From contig NZ_BMYV01000002.1 of assembly GCF_014652455.1 (NCBI RefSeq), positions 248,001 to 312,000 on the forward strand: a stretch of DNA of 64,000 bases, read 5' to 3'. The DNA comes from Litorimonas cladophorae. Its GTDB lineage: Bacteria > Pseudomonadota > Alphaproteobacteria > Caulobacterales > Maricaulaceae. This document shows positions 44,413 to 53,127 of the stretch, piece after piece; the first letter of the stretch is position 1, and each line of letters opens with the position of its first letter. A model generated the notes under the pieces. The model saw nothing but the letters and a program-made list of their open reading frames with translations. It was not told the DNA's origin and ran no database searches. The position numbers were made by a program, and so were the translations under genes.

Positions 44413-44442
44413 AAAAAACACCCCCGAAGATGTTCGGGAGTG
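44413..44442 (-). terminator. Intrinsic terminator after the VOC gene
   Basis: On the minus strand CACTCCCGAA pairs with TTCGGGGGTG (one G-T pair) around a CATC loop, at 44442-44419. It is followed by TTTTTT (44418-44413). It lies downstream of the VOC family gene that ends at 44506. Confidence 0.85.
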
Positions 44443-44505
44443 GTGTTGCTTCGGAAATCTGAAAGATCAGCCAATAGTAAAGGGAATTCGAATTGGCCCC
44501 GACCT

Positions 44506-44883
44506 CTAGCCGCGACACATCGCGCAGATTTTATTGCCAGATGGGTCCTGCAGATAGGCGAGATAAAGGCGCATGCCATTGCCTTCGCGCCATCCTGGAG
44601 CGTCTTCAATGGCTGTTCCACCGGCTGCAACGCCGGCTTTGTGGAACGCGTCTGCATCTTCTGGGGTGGCGGCCGCAAATCCGATTGTCCCGCCATTTGC
44701 CCCGCAGGCCTCTTGACCATTAATGGGCTTCGTCAGCATGAAAATACTGTCGTCATGAATGTATATTGCGCGGCCTTTTGGGTCGACCATACTGGCGCGG
44801 ACGCCCAGAGCCCCAAGGGCTGCGTCGTAAAACGTCTTGGAGGCGGCGACATCATTCGCCCCGATCATGAGATGACTAAACAT
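44506..44883 (-). CDS. VOC family protein (glyoxalase/bleomycin resistance-like)
   Basis: This is a 125-residue vicinal-oxygen-chelate protein. The order MFSHLMIGANDVAASKTFYDAALGALG, then GTIGFAAATPEDADAFHKAGVAAGG, then RLYLAYLQDPSGNKICAMC gives the paired beta-alpha-beta-beta-beta modules. The metal ligands are His in the first strand and probably other residues further on; the last Glu is replaced by Asp/Gly near DPSGNK, which is common. The function is unknown. A terminator follows it. Confidence 0.87.
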   Translation of the reverse strand: MFSHLMIGANDVAASKTFYDAALGALGVRASMVDPKGRAIYIHDDSIFMLTKPINGQEACGANGGTIGFAAATPEDADAFHKAGVAAGGTAIEDAPGWREGNGMRLYLAYLQDPSGNKICAMCRG

Positions 44884-44918
44884 ATTAAATCCTTTCCAAT
44901 TCTATCTTCTAATTCTCA

Positions 44919-45767
44919 TTAGCTCTTAATGCGCCAACCGCGTTTCAACACGGATAAGACCGCGATGAAGAGTGCAATGTTGATAACGGCCGTCAAGCCA
45001 ACGCCGATCATGACATTGCCATCGGCCTCGCCCAAGAAGCCGTAGCGGAACCCATCGATAAGATAGAAGAGCGGATTGCACAGGCTGATCTTTTGAAAAA
45101 TCGGTGGCAGGATTTCGATCTTATAAAATGTGCCTGATAGATAGGAGAGGGGCAGGATGATAAATTGGTTTACCACGGCGAGCTGGTCAAATTTCTCGGC
45201 CCAAATGCCAGAGAGAACACCAATCATGCCAAGCATGACCGCAGCGCTGACCCCGAAATAGAGCACGGCCCAAAGTTGGGCGGGCCAAAGTGGTGTGAAG
45301 AAGACTGAGATGGCAATGGCGGTGACAACGGCGACTAAGATCCCGCGCGTGGCCGCTCCACCAATATAGCCGAGCGCGAGTTCGATATAGGACAGCGGCG
45401 TCATCAACACATCATTGATCGACCCCATCATCTTGCCCGTCATAATCGACGAGGACGAATTGGCCGACGCATTGTTCAAAATGCCAAGCATCACCAGACC
45501 CGGCGCAAGGAAGACAATAAAACTATCCGTCGCGGCGCCTTCGCCAATCCCACGGGTCTGGGCAAAGGCAAGGACGAATACGGTCATGAACAAGAGATTT
45601 GAAATGATCGGCGCAAGAATTGTCTGCGGGGCAACCTTCATAAAGCGTCGCACTTCTTTAATGTAAAGCGTGCGCAGCCCCATCCAATTCAGAAGGCCAT
45701 AGGTCCGCCGCTGTGGCGCGGCCGCATCCAGAGCGAGTGAAGGATTAGATGTAGGTTCAGTAGTCAT
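44919..45767 (-). CDS. ABC-2 type transporter permease (YadH-like)
   Basis: This 282-residue protein has six predicted membrane helices. The ABC-2 membrane segment is recognised in IKEVRRFMKVAPQTILAPIISNLLFM, GPSISY-like MTPLSYIELALGY and the C-terminal PLSYLSGTFYKIEILPP with NPLFYLIDGFRYGFLG. Such permeases export polysaccharide or lipid with an ATPase partner. No ATPase is adjacent; the upstream gene, nine bases away, is a VIT/VWA protein. The partner may lie outside the window. Confidence 0.87.
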   Translation of the reverse strand: MTTEPTSNPSLALDAAAPQRRTYGLLNWMGLRTLYIKEVRRFMKVAPQTILAPIISNLLFMTVFVLAFAQTRGIGEGAATDSFIVFLAPGLVMLGILNNASANSSSSIMTGKMMGSINDVLMTPLSYIELALGYIGGAATRGILVAVVTAIAISVFFTPLWPAQLWAVLYFGVSAAVMLGMIGVLSGIWAEKFDQLAVVNQFIILPLSYLSGTFYKIEILPPIFQKISLCNPLFYLIDGFRYGFLGEADGNVMIGVGLTAVINIALFIAVLSVLKRGWRIKS

Positions 45768-45776
45768 ATCGCGGCC

Positions 45777-48704
45777 TTATTCCGACTCTGGCTCCGCCGC
45801 AATGGCTGGGGCCGCTTTCGGACCTACTTGGATTTCCCCTAACACATAGGCGTCTTCTTTTTTTTCCAGCATTTCTATAATGACGGTCTCAAAGCTTTCG
45901 GTCTTGCGCCCGAAATTTCGCCACAAACGGGCGCGTAGTTTCAGCGCGCCATCTTCGGCATAATCATCCTGCGCATAGTAATCGGACTCAACGCGATACA
46001 ACCCATCTGGGGCGCGGCGGATCATATATTCTTCGGGGCCATACCCTTCCGTCATGTCATTGCTAACACGGCCACCACGTTCGGTGGCGGGATTGCTGTA
46101 ATAGGCTTCTTCCTCGTCCTCTGCGCCGACGCGTTCGATAACATGAATATCAAGATCAGCATCATCAGCCGTCCAATCAATCAACACGCGAATATCAACG
46201 GGGAGGTTTTGGTAATAGGCTTTGTCCAACCCGAGGGCTTTTTCGAATTTTCGACGTTTGCGTTTGGGCAGACGCGCTAAGGTTCGGTTGAGATCTTGCA
46301 GCGCGATCAGGTGGATGCCCTCATAATCATCTTCCCAGGGGGAATTGATGACGTGGACGAGATGCTCGAACGCCTCGCCATAGAGGGCATCCCGTTCAGG
46401 CCCTGTGGCTTTGTCGCCGGCTTGGATCAGCGCGAGGGCGAGATTGTAAAAGGGCTGGGGTCGATCTTGTGAGGCAGGAAGCACATCGCGGTAAAGGGCA
46501 ATCGCGTCCGGGGTGCGTCCAAACATCAGTAAGCGATCCGCTACATTTGTGCGGGTGATGAGGGTCGCGTTGTCTAATTCCAAAGCTGTTGCCGCCATGC
46601 GAGCAGCGCGGTCGGATTGCCCCTTGCGGTGCAGTCGGTCTGCGATCTCTAGATAGAAAGATGGGCGATCCCCATAGTCTCGACGTTGTTGCCGGTAAGC
46701 GGTTTCAAAAGCCGCGCCGTCTAGGTTTGCGAGTGCAGTCAAATAAGGTCTATCAGGTGACCACGGGCGGGATGTGACGCTTATTTCGGCGGGTAAGGAG
46801 CCGGCAGGATTAATTCTGCGCGAACCCGTCACAATGATTTCTTCATCGCTAACACGGCTCCCCGTTGTTACAATGACGTCGAGCTCCACGTCCAATTGAT
46901 CCTCCGCAGGGCGGACGATAGATGGTGGCGGTGGTGATTGAACAACCTCGCCCTCAACAGGCGCAACGCTATATTCAACCGCGACCTGCGGAGGACTCAG
47001 TTTTGCCCAATCCCCATTCCACCACGCAACCTGTTCATCCCATAGCTCGCGCAGGTCATCAAAGTGCTCCGCGCGCGCCTCAGCCTCTTCTGCGCGACTT
47101 TCGGCGAGGGCTTCTTTGTAATTGACCATCTGTTCAGCAGGAAAGCTGTCAGGAGGATCAATCTTGGCGTCTAAATAATCACTTACCTCTTCCAGCACCA
47201 GAAAGGCGGTTTCCTGGGTTTGAACATGCCAGCGTCTAGATGTCTTCACGAGGGCGTCAAAGGCTTGCGGTCCCTGCGTCCGCAATTCGGCGAGTCGACG
47301 CTGAGCCCATATGGACCCCGCGGCGGCATGATCACGGGTTTCTAGATCTCGTAATTTTATCGTTTTTGTTTCTGAGGTAAAGACGACATCAATTGTCTTC
47401 GAAGTCTTCTCGACTGGCAGTATGAGCCATTGGCGTTGACCTGCTTTGAAGATTTCGCCCACTTGCCCGAAAGCCAATTGTGGGCTGCCGCCATTGCTGA
47501 TACGTCGAGCCGCCTCAGACGCGCCCAAGTTAGACAGGTTTGCTCCACCGTTTTTGGCGGCGAAAATTGCAAGCCAATCTGCATTGGGATTTTCTTGGGC
47601 GGAAAAGGTGAACGCGCGGCACGGCAGGTTCGGAACAACCCCTGCGCCGAGTGTCGATTTTCCGTCTGTGACCACGATGCAGATATCTGATGCCGTCAGG
47701 TTTTCCGCGTTTAGAAGTTTGGCGAGGTTGGTTGCCCCGTCATAATTCAATCGTTTAATGGCCGCGTTCAGGTCCGATGCGCTTGCATAAGGCGCTGCAA
47801 AATCGACCTGATCCGCGCCATGAACTAAGCTTTGAGTCTTTGGTGACAGGCGGGCCAAGACATCGCTGACAAAGCGTTGTTCGGTGACGAGAGTGTTGGC
47901 GTCGCGTGACAAAGAGGTGTCCCAAATAATTGCAACAGAATTTATCTTGACAGCGGGAGCCGATTTTTGCGTGTCCAAAGGCAGGGTCAAAAATTTCTGT
48001 CCTGCATGAGTTGTTAAACTTCCTGCGCTTGGGGCGGCAGGTATATAAATGTCGCCTGAGAGCGTGACGTTCTCAGCAGCCGCTCCCTCTGTGGGAGAGC
48101 GCGCCATTTCAGCGCCGTCACCGGAAATTTCAATTCTGACCCGCTCGGTGATTTGAGTTTGGGTGAGCGGAAGGCGCAAACCTGACGTTGGCACGGGCGC
48201 AGCAAAATCTAAACGAATGCTGCGTCGTCCCCCATCTGCTGCAATAGGATAGATGCGCGTACGATAGCGGTTGTCTGCTGTGCGGGCCGCAATGCCCGGG
48301 TCAATCGATTGCGTCACCCGATCCGTGTAAAGCGCTTCAGCGCGCTCTTTTGGCATCAGCACGCCATCAACCAAATTCCCCTCAATATCTAAAGCGTACC
48401 CATTGATGACGGCGCCTTCTGGAAGAGGGTAGGCAAAGCTCGCTTCTACGTCGTCACTGGTTTCATTTCGTAGGGTCGCCCAAAGTGAGACTTGCGCTAC
48501 CCCGGCGTGTACATCCACGGCGACGCGTAATTCTTCCAAGACTAGAGAGTTTGATGATGCGCCGGCTTCAAATGCGCCAAGCTCTGTATCGCTACGCAAC
48601 GAAATATCTGGTGCGTTCTCTACAGGTGTGTTCTGTGCGCCCGCTCGCCCCGCTCCGAAACAGAGGAACAGAAAAGCGAAGAGCCAAATACAACGTGATA
48701 TCAT
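45777..48704 (-). CDS. VIT and von Willebrand factor A domain protein with DUF2135
   Basis: This 975-residue protein has a signal peptide (MISRCIWLFAFLFLCFGAG, then AGAQ) and should be periplasmic or surface exposed. An N-terminal VIT-like domain (VDVHAGVAQVSLWATLRNETSDDVEASFAYPLPEGAVINGYA) spans about residues 50-170. A VWA-like domain follows with DTSLS as a MIDAS-type site and IVVTDGKST. The C-terminal part has a TPR-like segment and a DUF2135-like end (VLIDWTADDADLDIHVIE). Homologues lie in proteobacterial envelopes, but the role is not established. It heads the operon with the ABC-2 permease. Confidence 0.83.
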   Translation of the reverse strand: MISRCIWLFAFLFLCFGAGRAGAQNTPVENAPDISLRSDTELGAFEAGASSNSLVLEELRVAVDVHAGVAQVSLWATLRNETSDDVEASFAYPLPEGAVINGYALDIEGNLVDGVLMPKERAEALYTDRVTQSIDPGIAARTADNRYRTRIYPIAADGGRRSIRLDFAAPVPTSGLRLPLTQTQITERVRIEISGDGAEMARSPTEGAAAENVTLSGDIYIPAAPSAGSLTTHAGQKFLTLPLDTQKSAPAVKINSVAIIWDTSLSRDANTLVTEQRFVSDVLARLSPKTQSLVHGADQVDFAAPYASASDLNAAIKRLNYDGATNLAKLLNAENLTASDICIVVTDGKSTLGAGVVPNLPCRAFTFSAQENPNADWLAIFAAKNGGANLSNLGASEAARRISNGGSPQLAFGQVGEIFKAGQRQWLILPVEKTSKTIDVVFTSETKTIKLRDLETRDHAAAGSIWAQRRLAELRTQGPQAFDALVKTSRRWHVQTQETAFLVLEEVSDYLDAKIDPPDSFPAEQMVNYKEALAESRAEEAEARAEHFDDLRELWDEQVAWWNGDWAKLSPPQVAVEYSVAPVEGEVVQSPPPPSIVRPAEDQLDVELDVIVTTGSRVSDEEIIVTGSRRINPAGSLPAEISVTSRPWSPDRPYLTALANLDGAAFETAYRQQRRDYGDRPSFYLEIADRLHRKGQSDRAARMAATALELDNATLITRTNVADRLLMFGRTPDAIALYRDVLPASQDRPQPFYNLALALIQAGDKATGPERDALYGEAFEHLVHVINSPWEDDYEGIHLIALQDLNRTLARLPKRKRRKFEKALGLDKAYYQNLPVDIRVLIDWTADDADLDIHVIERVGAEDEEEAYYSNPATERGGRVSNDMTEGYGPEEYMIRRAPDGLYRVESDYYAQDDYAEDGALKLRARLWRNFGRKTESFETVIIEMLEKKEDAYVLGEIQVGPKAAPAIAAEPESE

Positions 48705-48759
48705 GTTGCCTTCTTATGCAACTGTCTGTGGAGCGGCAAGCGAGTACCCGATTTTGAAC

Positions 48760-48805
48760 TTCTCCACAGCAAATCGAATCACTTTGCTGCATTTGCTGTG
48801 GAGAA
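48760..48805. promoter_or_regulatory. Inverted near-consensus DnaA boxes flanking a GANTC site
   Basis: TTCTCCACAGCAAAT (48760-48774) and ATTTGCTGTGGAGAA (48791-48805) are perfect 15-base arms. The outer nine bases of each, TTCTCCACA, differ from the DnaA box TTATCCACA at one position. The 16-base loop holds GAATC (48776-48780), a GANTC site for CcrM methylation. It lies 144-189 bases upstream of gcrA, and in Caulobacter DnaA and methylation both act on gcrA expression. Function here is inferred. Confidence 0.55.
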
Positions 48806-48948
48806 CCTGACACTTCATCTTGTGGGAAGAAATGCGCGGCTTACGATATGTGGTGTGGGAAGCGAGAGTTAGCTTCCGTCGAAAAATAGCATTGGATTGG
48901 CGTTTCCATCGGGATTGCGCCACCCCACAGAGATAAAAAGGTGACATT

Positions 48949-49515
48949 ATGGCTTGGACTGAAGATCGCGTTGCGACGCTTACGAAACTTTGGGCCGACG
49001 GTTTGTCAGCGTCCCAAATCGCAAAACAACTGGGTGGCGTGACCCGCAATGCCGTCATCGGTAAAGTCCATCGCCTAGGCCTTTCTGGTCGTGCGAAGCC
49101 TTCTTCACCAGCGCGCAAAGCTGCAGCGGTCAAGACAGCGGCGGCGCGTGGGGCGCGACCCGCGGCGACCGCCACGCCAAAGGCAAAGCCTAAAACTGTG
49201 CGTGCGCCATCTGCGCCACGTACGCCCCGTACAATCGCTGTGGCGCCGACTCCGCCACCACCACCTATTGATGCAAAGCTCATGGCGAATGGCGAATACG
49301 CCACTATCCTGACGATCACGGACCACATGTGTAAATTCCCAATTGGTGACCCGGGGCAAGATAACTTCCGTTTCTGTGGTCGTAAGACAGACCCAGAGGA
49401 GCCATATTGCGTCGCTCACAGTCGTGTGGCGTATCAGCCGTCACGTCGTCGCGGTGCCAGCTCTAATACAAAAGCTCTTGGCCCTCAGCCAACAAGCCGT
49501 AAGCGTATACTCTGA
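48949..49515 (+). CDS. gcrA: Cell cycle regulator GcrA
   Basis: GcrA binds sigma-70 RNA polymerase and GANTC-containing promoters to drive S-phase transcription in Caulobacter-like bacteria. The N-terminal helix-turn-helix MAWTEDRVATLTKLWADGLS, SQIAKQLGGVTRNAVIGKVHRLGLSG is highly characteristic. A Pro/Ala/Lys-rich linker (about 50-105) leads to the C-terminal sigma-binding domain, with CKFPIGDPGQDNFRFCGRKTD, EEPYCVAHSRVAYQP. The length of 188 residues is somewhat longer than in Caulobacter because of the linker. A DnaA-box-like dyad lies upstream and a bidirectional terminator lies downstream. Confidence 0.95.
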   Translation: MAWTEDRVATLTKLWADGLSASQIAKQLGGVTRNAVIGKVHRLGLSGRAKPSSPARKAAAVKTAAARGARPAATATPKAKPKTVRAPSAPRTPRTIAVAPTPPPPPIDAKLMANGEYATILTITDHMCKFPIGDPGQDNFRFCGRKTDPEEPYCVAHSRVAYQPSRRRGASSNTKALGPQPTSRKRIL

Positions 49516-49535
49516 ACTTAATTTGAGATTTAATT

Positions 49536-49579
49536 AAAAAGCCCGCCTTCGAAGTCAAACTTGGAAGCGGGCTTTTTTT
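49536..49579. terminator. Bidirectional terminator between gcrA and the acyl-CoA ligase
   Basis: AAAAAGCCCGC (49536-49546) pairs with GCGGGCTTTTT (49567-49577), with an inner TTCgAAGT/ACTTgGAA stem. A T run follows on the plus strand and the A run gives a T run on the minus strand. It can terminate both convergent genes. Confidence 0.9.
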
Positions 49580-49598
49580 GTTTCAGATTTAGATGACC

Positions 49599-51146
49599 TT
49601 ATTCAGGCGCATGCACATCGGCATATCTTTCGCGCAGCGCGCGTTTCAGAATTTTGCCAGAGGCATTGCGCGGAATAATATCGGTAAAGCGCACAGCGCG
49701 AATACATTTGAAGCCTGCCAATTTGGCTTTGGTCAATGCGATCAGCTCGTCTTCTGTGACGTCGCTGCCCGGGGTTTTGACGACAACAGCCATAGCGCTT
49801 TCTCCCCATTTTGCGCTCGGGATGCCAATAACGGCGACATCGGCAACGCCCGCATGTGTATGCAACACGTTTTCGATCTCGGCTGGATAGACGTTTTCAC
49901 CGCCCGAAATTAGCATATCCTTCAATCGCTCAACGATTGTGACGAAGCCATCGGCATCTGCCACACCGACATCGCCAGAATGTAGCCAGCCATCAATTAA
50001 AGTTTCCGCAGTGGCTTCGGGACGGTTCCAATAGCCGACCATATTGTTCGGCGCGCGCATACAAACTTCGCCCGACACGCCCGGTGGGCATTCATTTCCT
50101 TCGGGATCGGTGATGCGGATATCCGTATAGAAATATCCTTTGCCCGTGGACCCAGGTCGCGCGGCGGCATCTTCGCCTAAGATCAAACACCCAGGTCCGC
50201 AAGTTTCAGTCATGCCGTAAACCTGATTGATTGAAATGCCCATTTTCGCGAAATCTTCGATCATCGACACTGGTACAGGCGCCGCGCCTGAAACCATAGA
50301 ACGCATAGACGATGGGTCATGTTTTGCGGGGTCAAAGACGGCTTTCATCGCTTGCAGCATGGCGGGGACAAGAAGCGTATTTGTCGCCTTCTCTTGCTGG
50401 ATGATTTCCCAACTTTTGAGAGGGTCGAAGCTACGGGTAATTACTAAACGCGCTGCAGAATAAATACTTTGGAAGGCTGGGGTTAAGGCTCCGACATGGA
50501 AAAGTGGTAGAGACAGCAAGGTTGTTTCGTCAATGCCAGTTTCATTCGTCGCCATCATATTCGTGATCGCGGCAAAGACTGTATTATGACTATGCATGAC
50601 GCCTTTGGGCAGTCCTGTTGTCCCTGACGTGTACATGATGAAAAGCAAATCATCGTTCCCGCCTTTGATTTCCGGTTCTGTTTCGGGGTTGTTTGCTGTG
50701 AGTGCCGTAAAGTCTGTAGAAAAATCAAGTTGGACACCGCCGAGTTGGACATAGCGTGTCAGGTCAGTCTTATACCCTCGCGATTTGATTTCAGCGACTT
50801 GGTCCGAAAATTCGGGGCCAAAAACAAGAGTGGTGCTGCCGCTGTCCTTAAGGATGAATTCCAGCTCATCGGAGGTCAGTCGCCAATTAAGCGGCACCAG
50901 CGTTGCTCCCAACTTTGCAACGGCGAAGAATGTCTCGACGAATTCGGAGCAATTCATCAGTAATATGCCTACGCGATCGCCGGCGATGACGCCCATATCG
51001 CGAAGCCCATTTGCCAAACGATTGGTGCGCGCATTTATGTCACTATAGGTAAATCGGCGACCACTATCGGTTTCGACCAGTGCCTCTCGGTTCGGCATAC
51101 GGCGTGTGCGGCGGGTGAGGGTCTCTCCGATATTTATCTGCATCTG
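49599..51146 (-). CDS. Acyl-CoA synthetase (AMP-binding ligase)
   Basis: This member of the ANL superfamily activates a carboxylic acid to acyl-AMP and then to the CoA thioester. Motifs are MYTSGTTGLPKGVMHSH (A3), YGMTETCG (A5), GWLHSGDVGVADADGF (A7) and PRNASGKILKRALRE (A10) with the catalytic lysine. The length of 515 residues is typical. Chain length cannot be inferred from sequence. The ATG at 51146 (MQINIGETL) follows the usual N-terminus better than the frame starting at 51173. It is divergent from tamA. Confidence 0.9.
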   Translation of the reverse strand, partial: QMQINIGETLTRRTRRMPNREALVETDSGRRFTYSDINARTNRLANGLRDMGVIAGDRVGILLMNCSEFVETFFAVAKLGATLVPLNWRLTSDELEFILKDSGSTTLVFGPEFSDQVAEIKSRGYKTDLTRYVQLGGVQLDFSTDFTALTANNPETEPEIKGGNDDLLFIMYTSGTTGLPKGVMHSHNTVFAAITNMMATNETGIDETTLLSLPLFHVGALTPAFQSIYSAARLVITRSFDPLKSWEIIQQEKATNTLLVPAMLQAMKAVFDPAKHDPSSMRSMVSGAAPVPVSMIEDFAKMGISINQVYGMTETCGPGCLILGEDAAARPGSTGKGYFYTDIRITDPEGNECPPGVSGEVCMRAPNNMVGYWNRPEATAETLIDGWLHSGDVGVADADGFVTIVERLKDMLISGGENVYPAEIENVLHTHAGVADVAVIGIPSAKWGESAMAVVVKTPGSDVTEDELIALTKAKLAGFKCIRAVRFTDIIPRNASGKILKRALRERYADVHAPE

Positions 51147-51231
51147 GGAATGTCCTTGGTGTGATGTCTTCACTTGTTTATGTTCAGAGTTATGTCAGGT
51201 GATTTCAAAGCTGTATAGCGGGAACCAAGCT

Positions 51232-51243
51232 CGGTCCGGACCG
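51232..51243. promoter_or_regulatory. Palindrome in the acyl-CoA ligase/tamA divergent region
   Basis: CGGTCCGGACCG is a perfect 12-base palindrome about 37 bases before the tamA start and 85 bases from the ligase start. It could be a dyad operator for either gene. No regulator is adjacent to support this. Confidence 0.3.
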
Positions 51244-51279
51244 TTGTTATAGTCATAATTAAGGTCGCGATCAAAACTC

Positions 51280-53127
51280 ATGAGACAAAATTTACGTGAA
51301 ATGCTCGGCGCGTATATCCTTGGCCCCGTCGCGGTCATGGCGTTGATGTCCGTACCAGTGCTGGCGGCGGAACCGATTGTTCTCATTGAAACAAATATGA
51401 AAGCTGATGAGGAAGACCTCCTTCGTTCGGTATTGGGCGAAGTCGAGGCCCCTGCACGCAGCCTCGCGCAAGCCCGTCGTCGGGTCGAAAAAGCCGCTGA
51501 GTCGGCCCGTACGGTTTTGCGCAGTTTGGGTTATTATGATGCTGTAATTGAAGCCGAAGTCGTCGAGACGAAAACAGGGCCCGCGTCGAATGATGGCGTA
51601 GCGGTTCGGCGTCCACCCCAAGCTATCCTGCGGATCACATCAGGGGAGCGTTTTAAATTTGGCGATGTTGATGTGCGCTTTACGAATTCTGCGCCAGACA
51701 TCGACGGTGAACTGAATTCAATTATTGGATTTGAAAGTGGCGTGTTTGCCGATTCAGCAAAAGTGGTTGCCGCCGAAATTCGTCTTGTAAAATATCTTCA
51801 ATCTAAAGGGTATCCAGAAGCGAAAGCCCAGCCCAGAGCTGTGGTGGTTGACCACGCCACTCGACAAATGAATGTGACATATAACATTTTCACGGGCCGC
51901 CGAACTCGCTTTGGCGATATTAAACAAACGGGCACAGCCTATTTACGTGAGAGCTGGCCCAAGATGATTTCGCCTTTTGAGCGGGGCGATTTGTACTCTG
52001 CGGGTGAAATTAATCGTTTGGCGGCCCGTGTCATTGGGACTGGCGTTTTTGATGCCACAACCGCAACACTGTCAGATGATTTCGTCGAGAATGCTGACGG
52101 TACAGTCACGCGCGACGTTATTTTAGATGTTGAACAAGGCGCGATTAATACAGTTTCTGGCGAAATTGGAGTGTCGACGTCGGACGGCTCGGGGGTGGAT
52201 TTGGTTTATGAGCGTCGAAACTTCATCGGTTTTGCACAGACGTTAAAGTTAAATGCGACCGCTAGAACGAATGAGATCAGTGCGGGGCTAAGCTACAACA
52301 TTCCCTATGCATGGCGCGAGGACCGGGAACTGGATCTTTCCGCAGATATTGCGCGTTTAGACACTCAAGCTCTGGACGGAGATCGGGCACGCGCGAATGC
52401 TTTGGTCACGCAGAAAATGTCTTCAAAATTCAGAGTTGGTCTCGGCGTTGGTCTAGAGGCTTCGCGTTTCGATCAAAACGGTGAAGAGGTTACAGCGTAT
52501 TTGGTCGACGGCCTAGGTCGCGCTGTTTATGATACGCGAGATAATGTGTTGAACCCCGTCAAAGGGGTCAATCTTGAGGCTAAGGTGATGCCTACCTATA
52601 ACTTCGGCGAAGAAGATGGATCGTTCGCGACGCTAAGCATAGGTGGATCTACCTATCGTCGGGTCTCGGATAAATTTGTTTTGGCCGGGCGTTTATCAGG
52701 CGGAACGATCATCTCGGATGATTTCGCAACTGTGCCTCAAAACCGCCGATTCTATGCCGGTGGCGGCGGGTCCGTGCGTGGGTATGAATATCAATCCGTT
52801 TCCCCGCTTCGAGATTCAATTTCACTTAATGACGCAGGAGAAACTGTGATCAGTGAGGAACGCATTGGCGGGCGCACTTTACTCGAAGGTAGCGCGGAAG
52901 TGCGATACAAAGGTGATGGTCCGATCGGGTATGTCGGCTTTGTCGATGCAGGTTCAGTGTCCCGAAGTTATGACCCAAGTTTTGATGATATTCGCGTTGG
53001 GGCAGGCGTTGGCGTTCGCTACTATACAAATTTTGCCCCTTTGCGCGCAGATATTGCGATCCCGTTGAACCCGCGTAGTGGGGATGCCGATTTCCAATTG
53101 TATATCTCTATTGGGCAGGCGTTTTAG
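51280..53127 (+). CDS. tamA: Translocation and assembly module subunit TamA (Omp85 family)
   Basis: TamA is an outer-membrane Omp85 protein that with TamB inserts or transports lipids and proteins to the outer membrane. It has a signal peptide (VAVMALMSVPVLAAEP) and POTRA-like repeats to about residue 270, for example YYDAVIEAEVVETKTG and KGYPEAKAQPRAVVVD. A 16-strand barrel follows, with the family sequence GGGGSVRGYEYQSV. It ends YISIGQAF with terminal Phe. tamB begins inside its stop codon. The length of 615 residues is usual. Confidence 0.9.
   Translation: MRQNLREMLGAYILGPVAVMALMSVPVLAAEPIVLIETNMKADEEDLLRSVLGEVEAPARSLAQARRRVEKAAESARTVLRSLGYYDAVIEAEVVETKTGPASNDGVAVRRPPQAILRITSGERFKFGDVDVRFTNSAPDIDGELNSIIGFESGVFADSAKVVAAEIRLVKYLQSKGYPEAKAQPRAVVVDHATRQMNVTYNIFTGRRTRFGDIKQTGTAYLRESWPKMISPFERGDLYSAGEINRLAARVIGTGVFDATTATLSDDFVENADGTVTRDVILDVEQGAINTVSGEIGVSTSDGSGVDLVYERRNFIGFAQTLKLNATARTNEISAGLSYNIPYAWREDRELDLSADIARLDTQALDGDRARANALVTQKMSSKFRVGLGVGLEASRFDQNGEEVTAYLVDGLGRAVYDTRDNVLNPVKGVNLEAKVMPTYNFGEEDGSFATLSIGGSTYRRVSDKFVLAGRLSGGTIISDDFATVPQNRRFYAGGGGSVRGYEYQSVSPLRDSISLNDAGETVISEERIGGRTLLEGSAEVRYKGDGPIGYVGFVDAGSVSRSYDPSFDDIRVGAGVGVRYYTNFAPLRADIAIPLNPRSGDADFQLYISIGQAF

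Noticed and set aside
48760-48805. Inverted DnaA-like boxes as a chromosome origin
   Set aside because: There are only two boxes, no A+T-rich unwinding region and no dnaA, hemE or other usual neighbours; a promoter role at gcrA is simpler.
48760-48805. The same dyad as a rho-independent terminator
   Set aside because: No T run follows on either strand.
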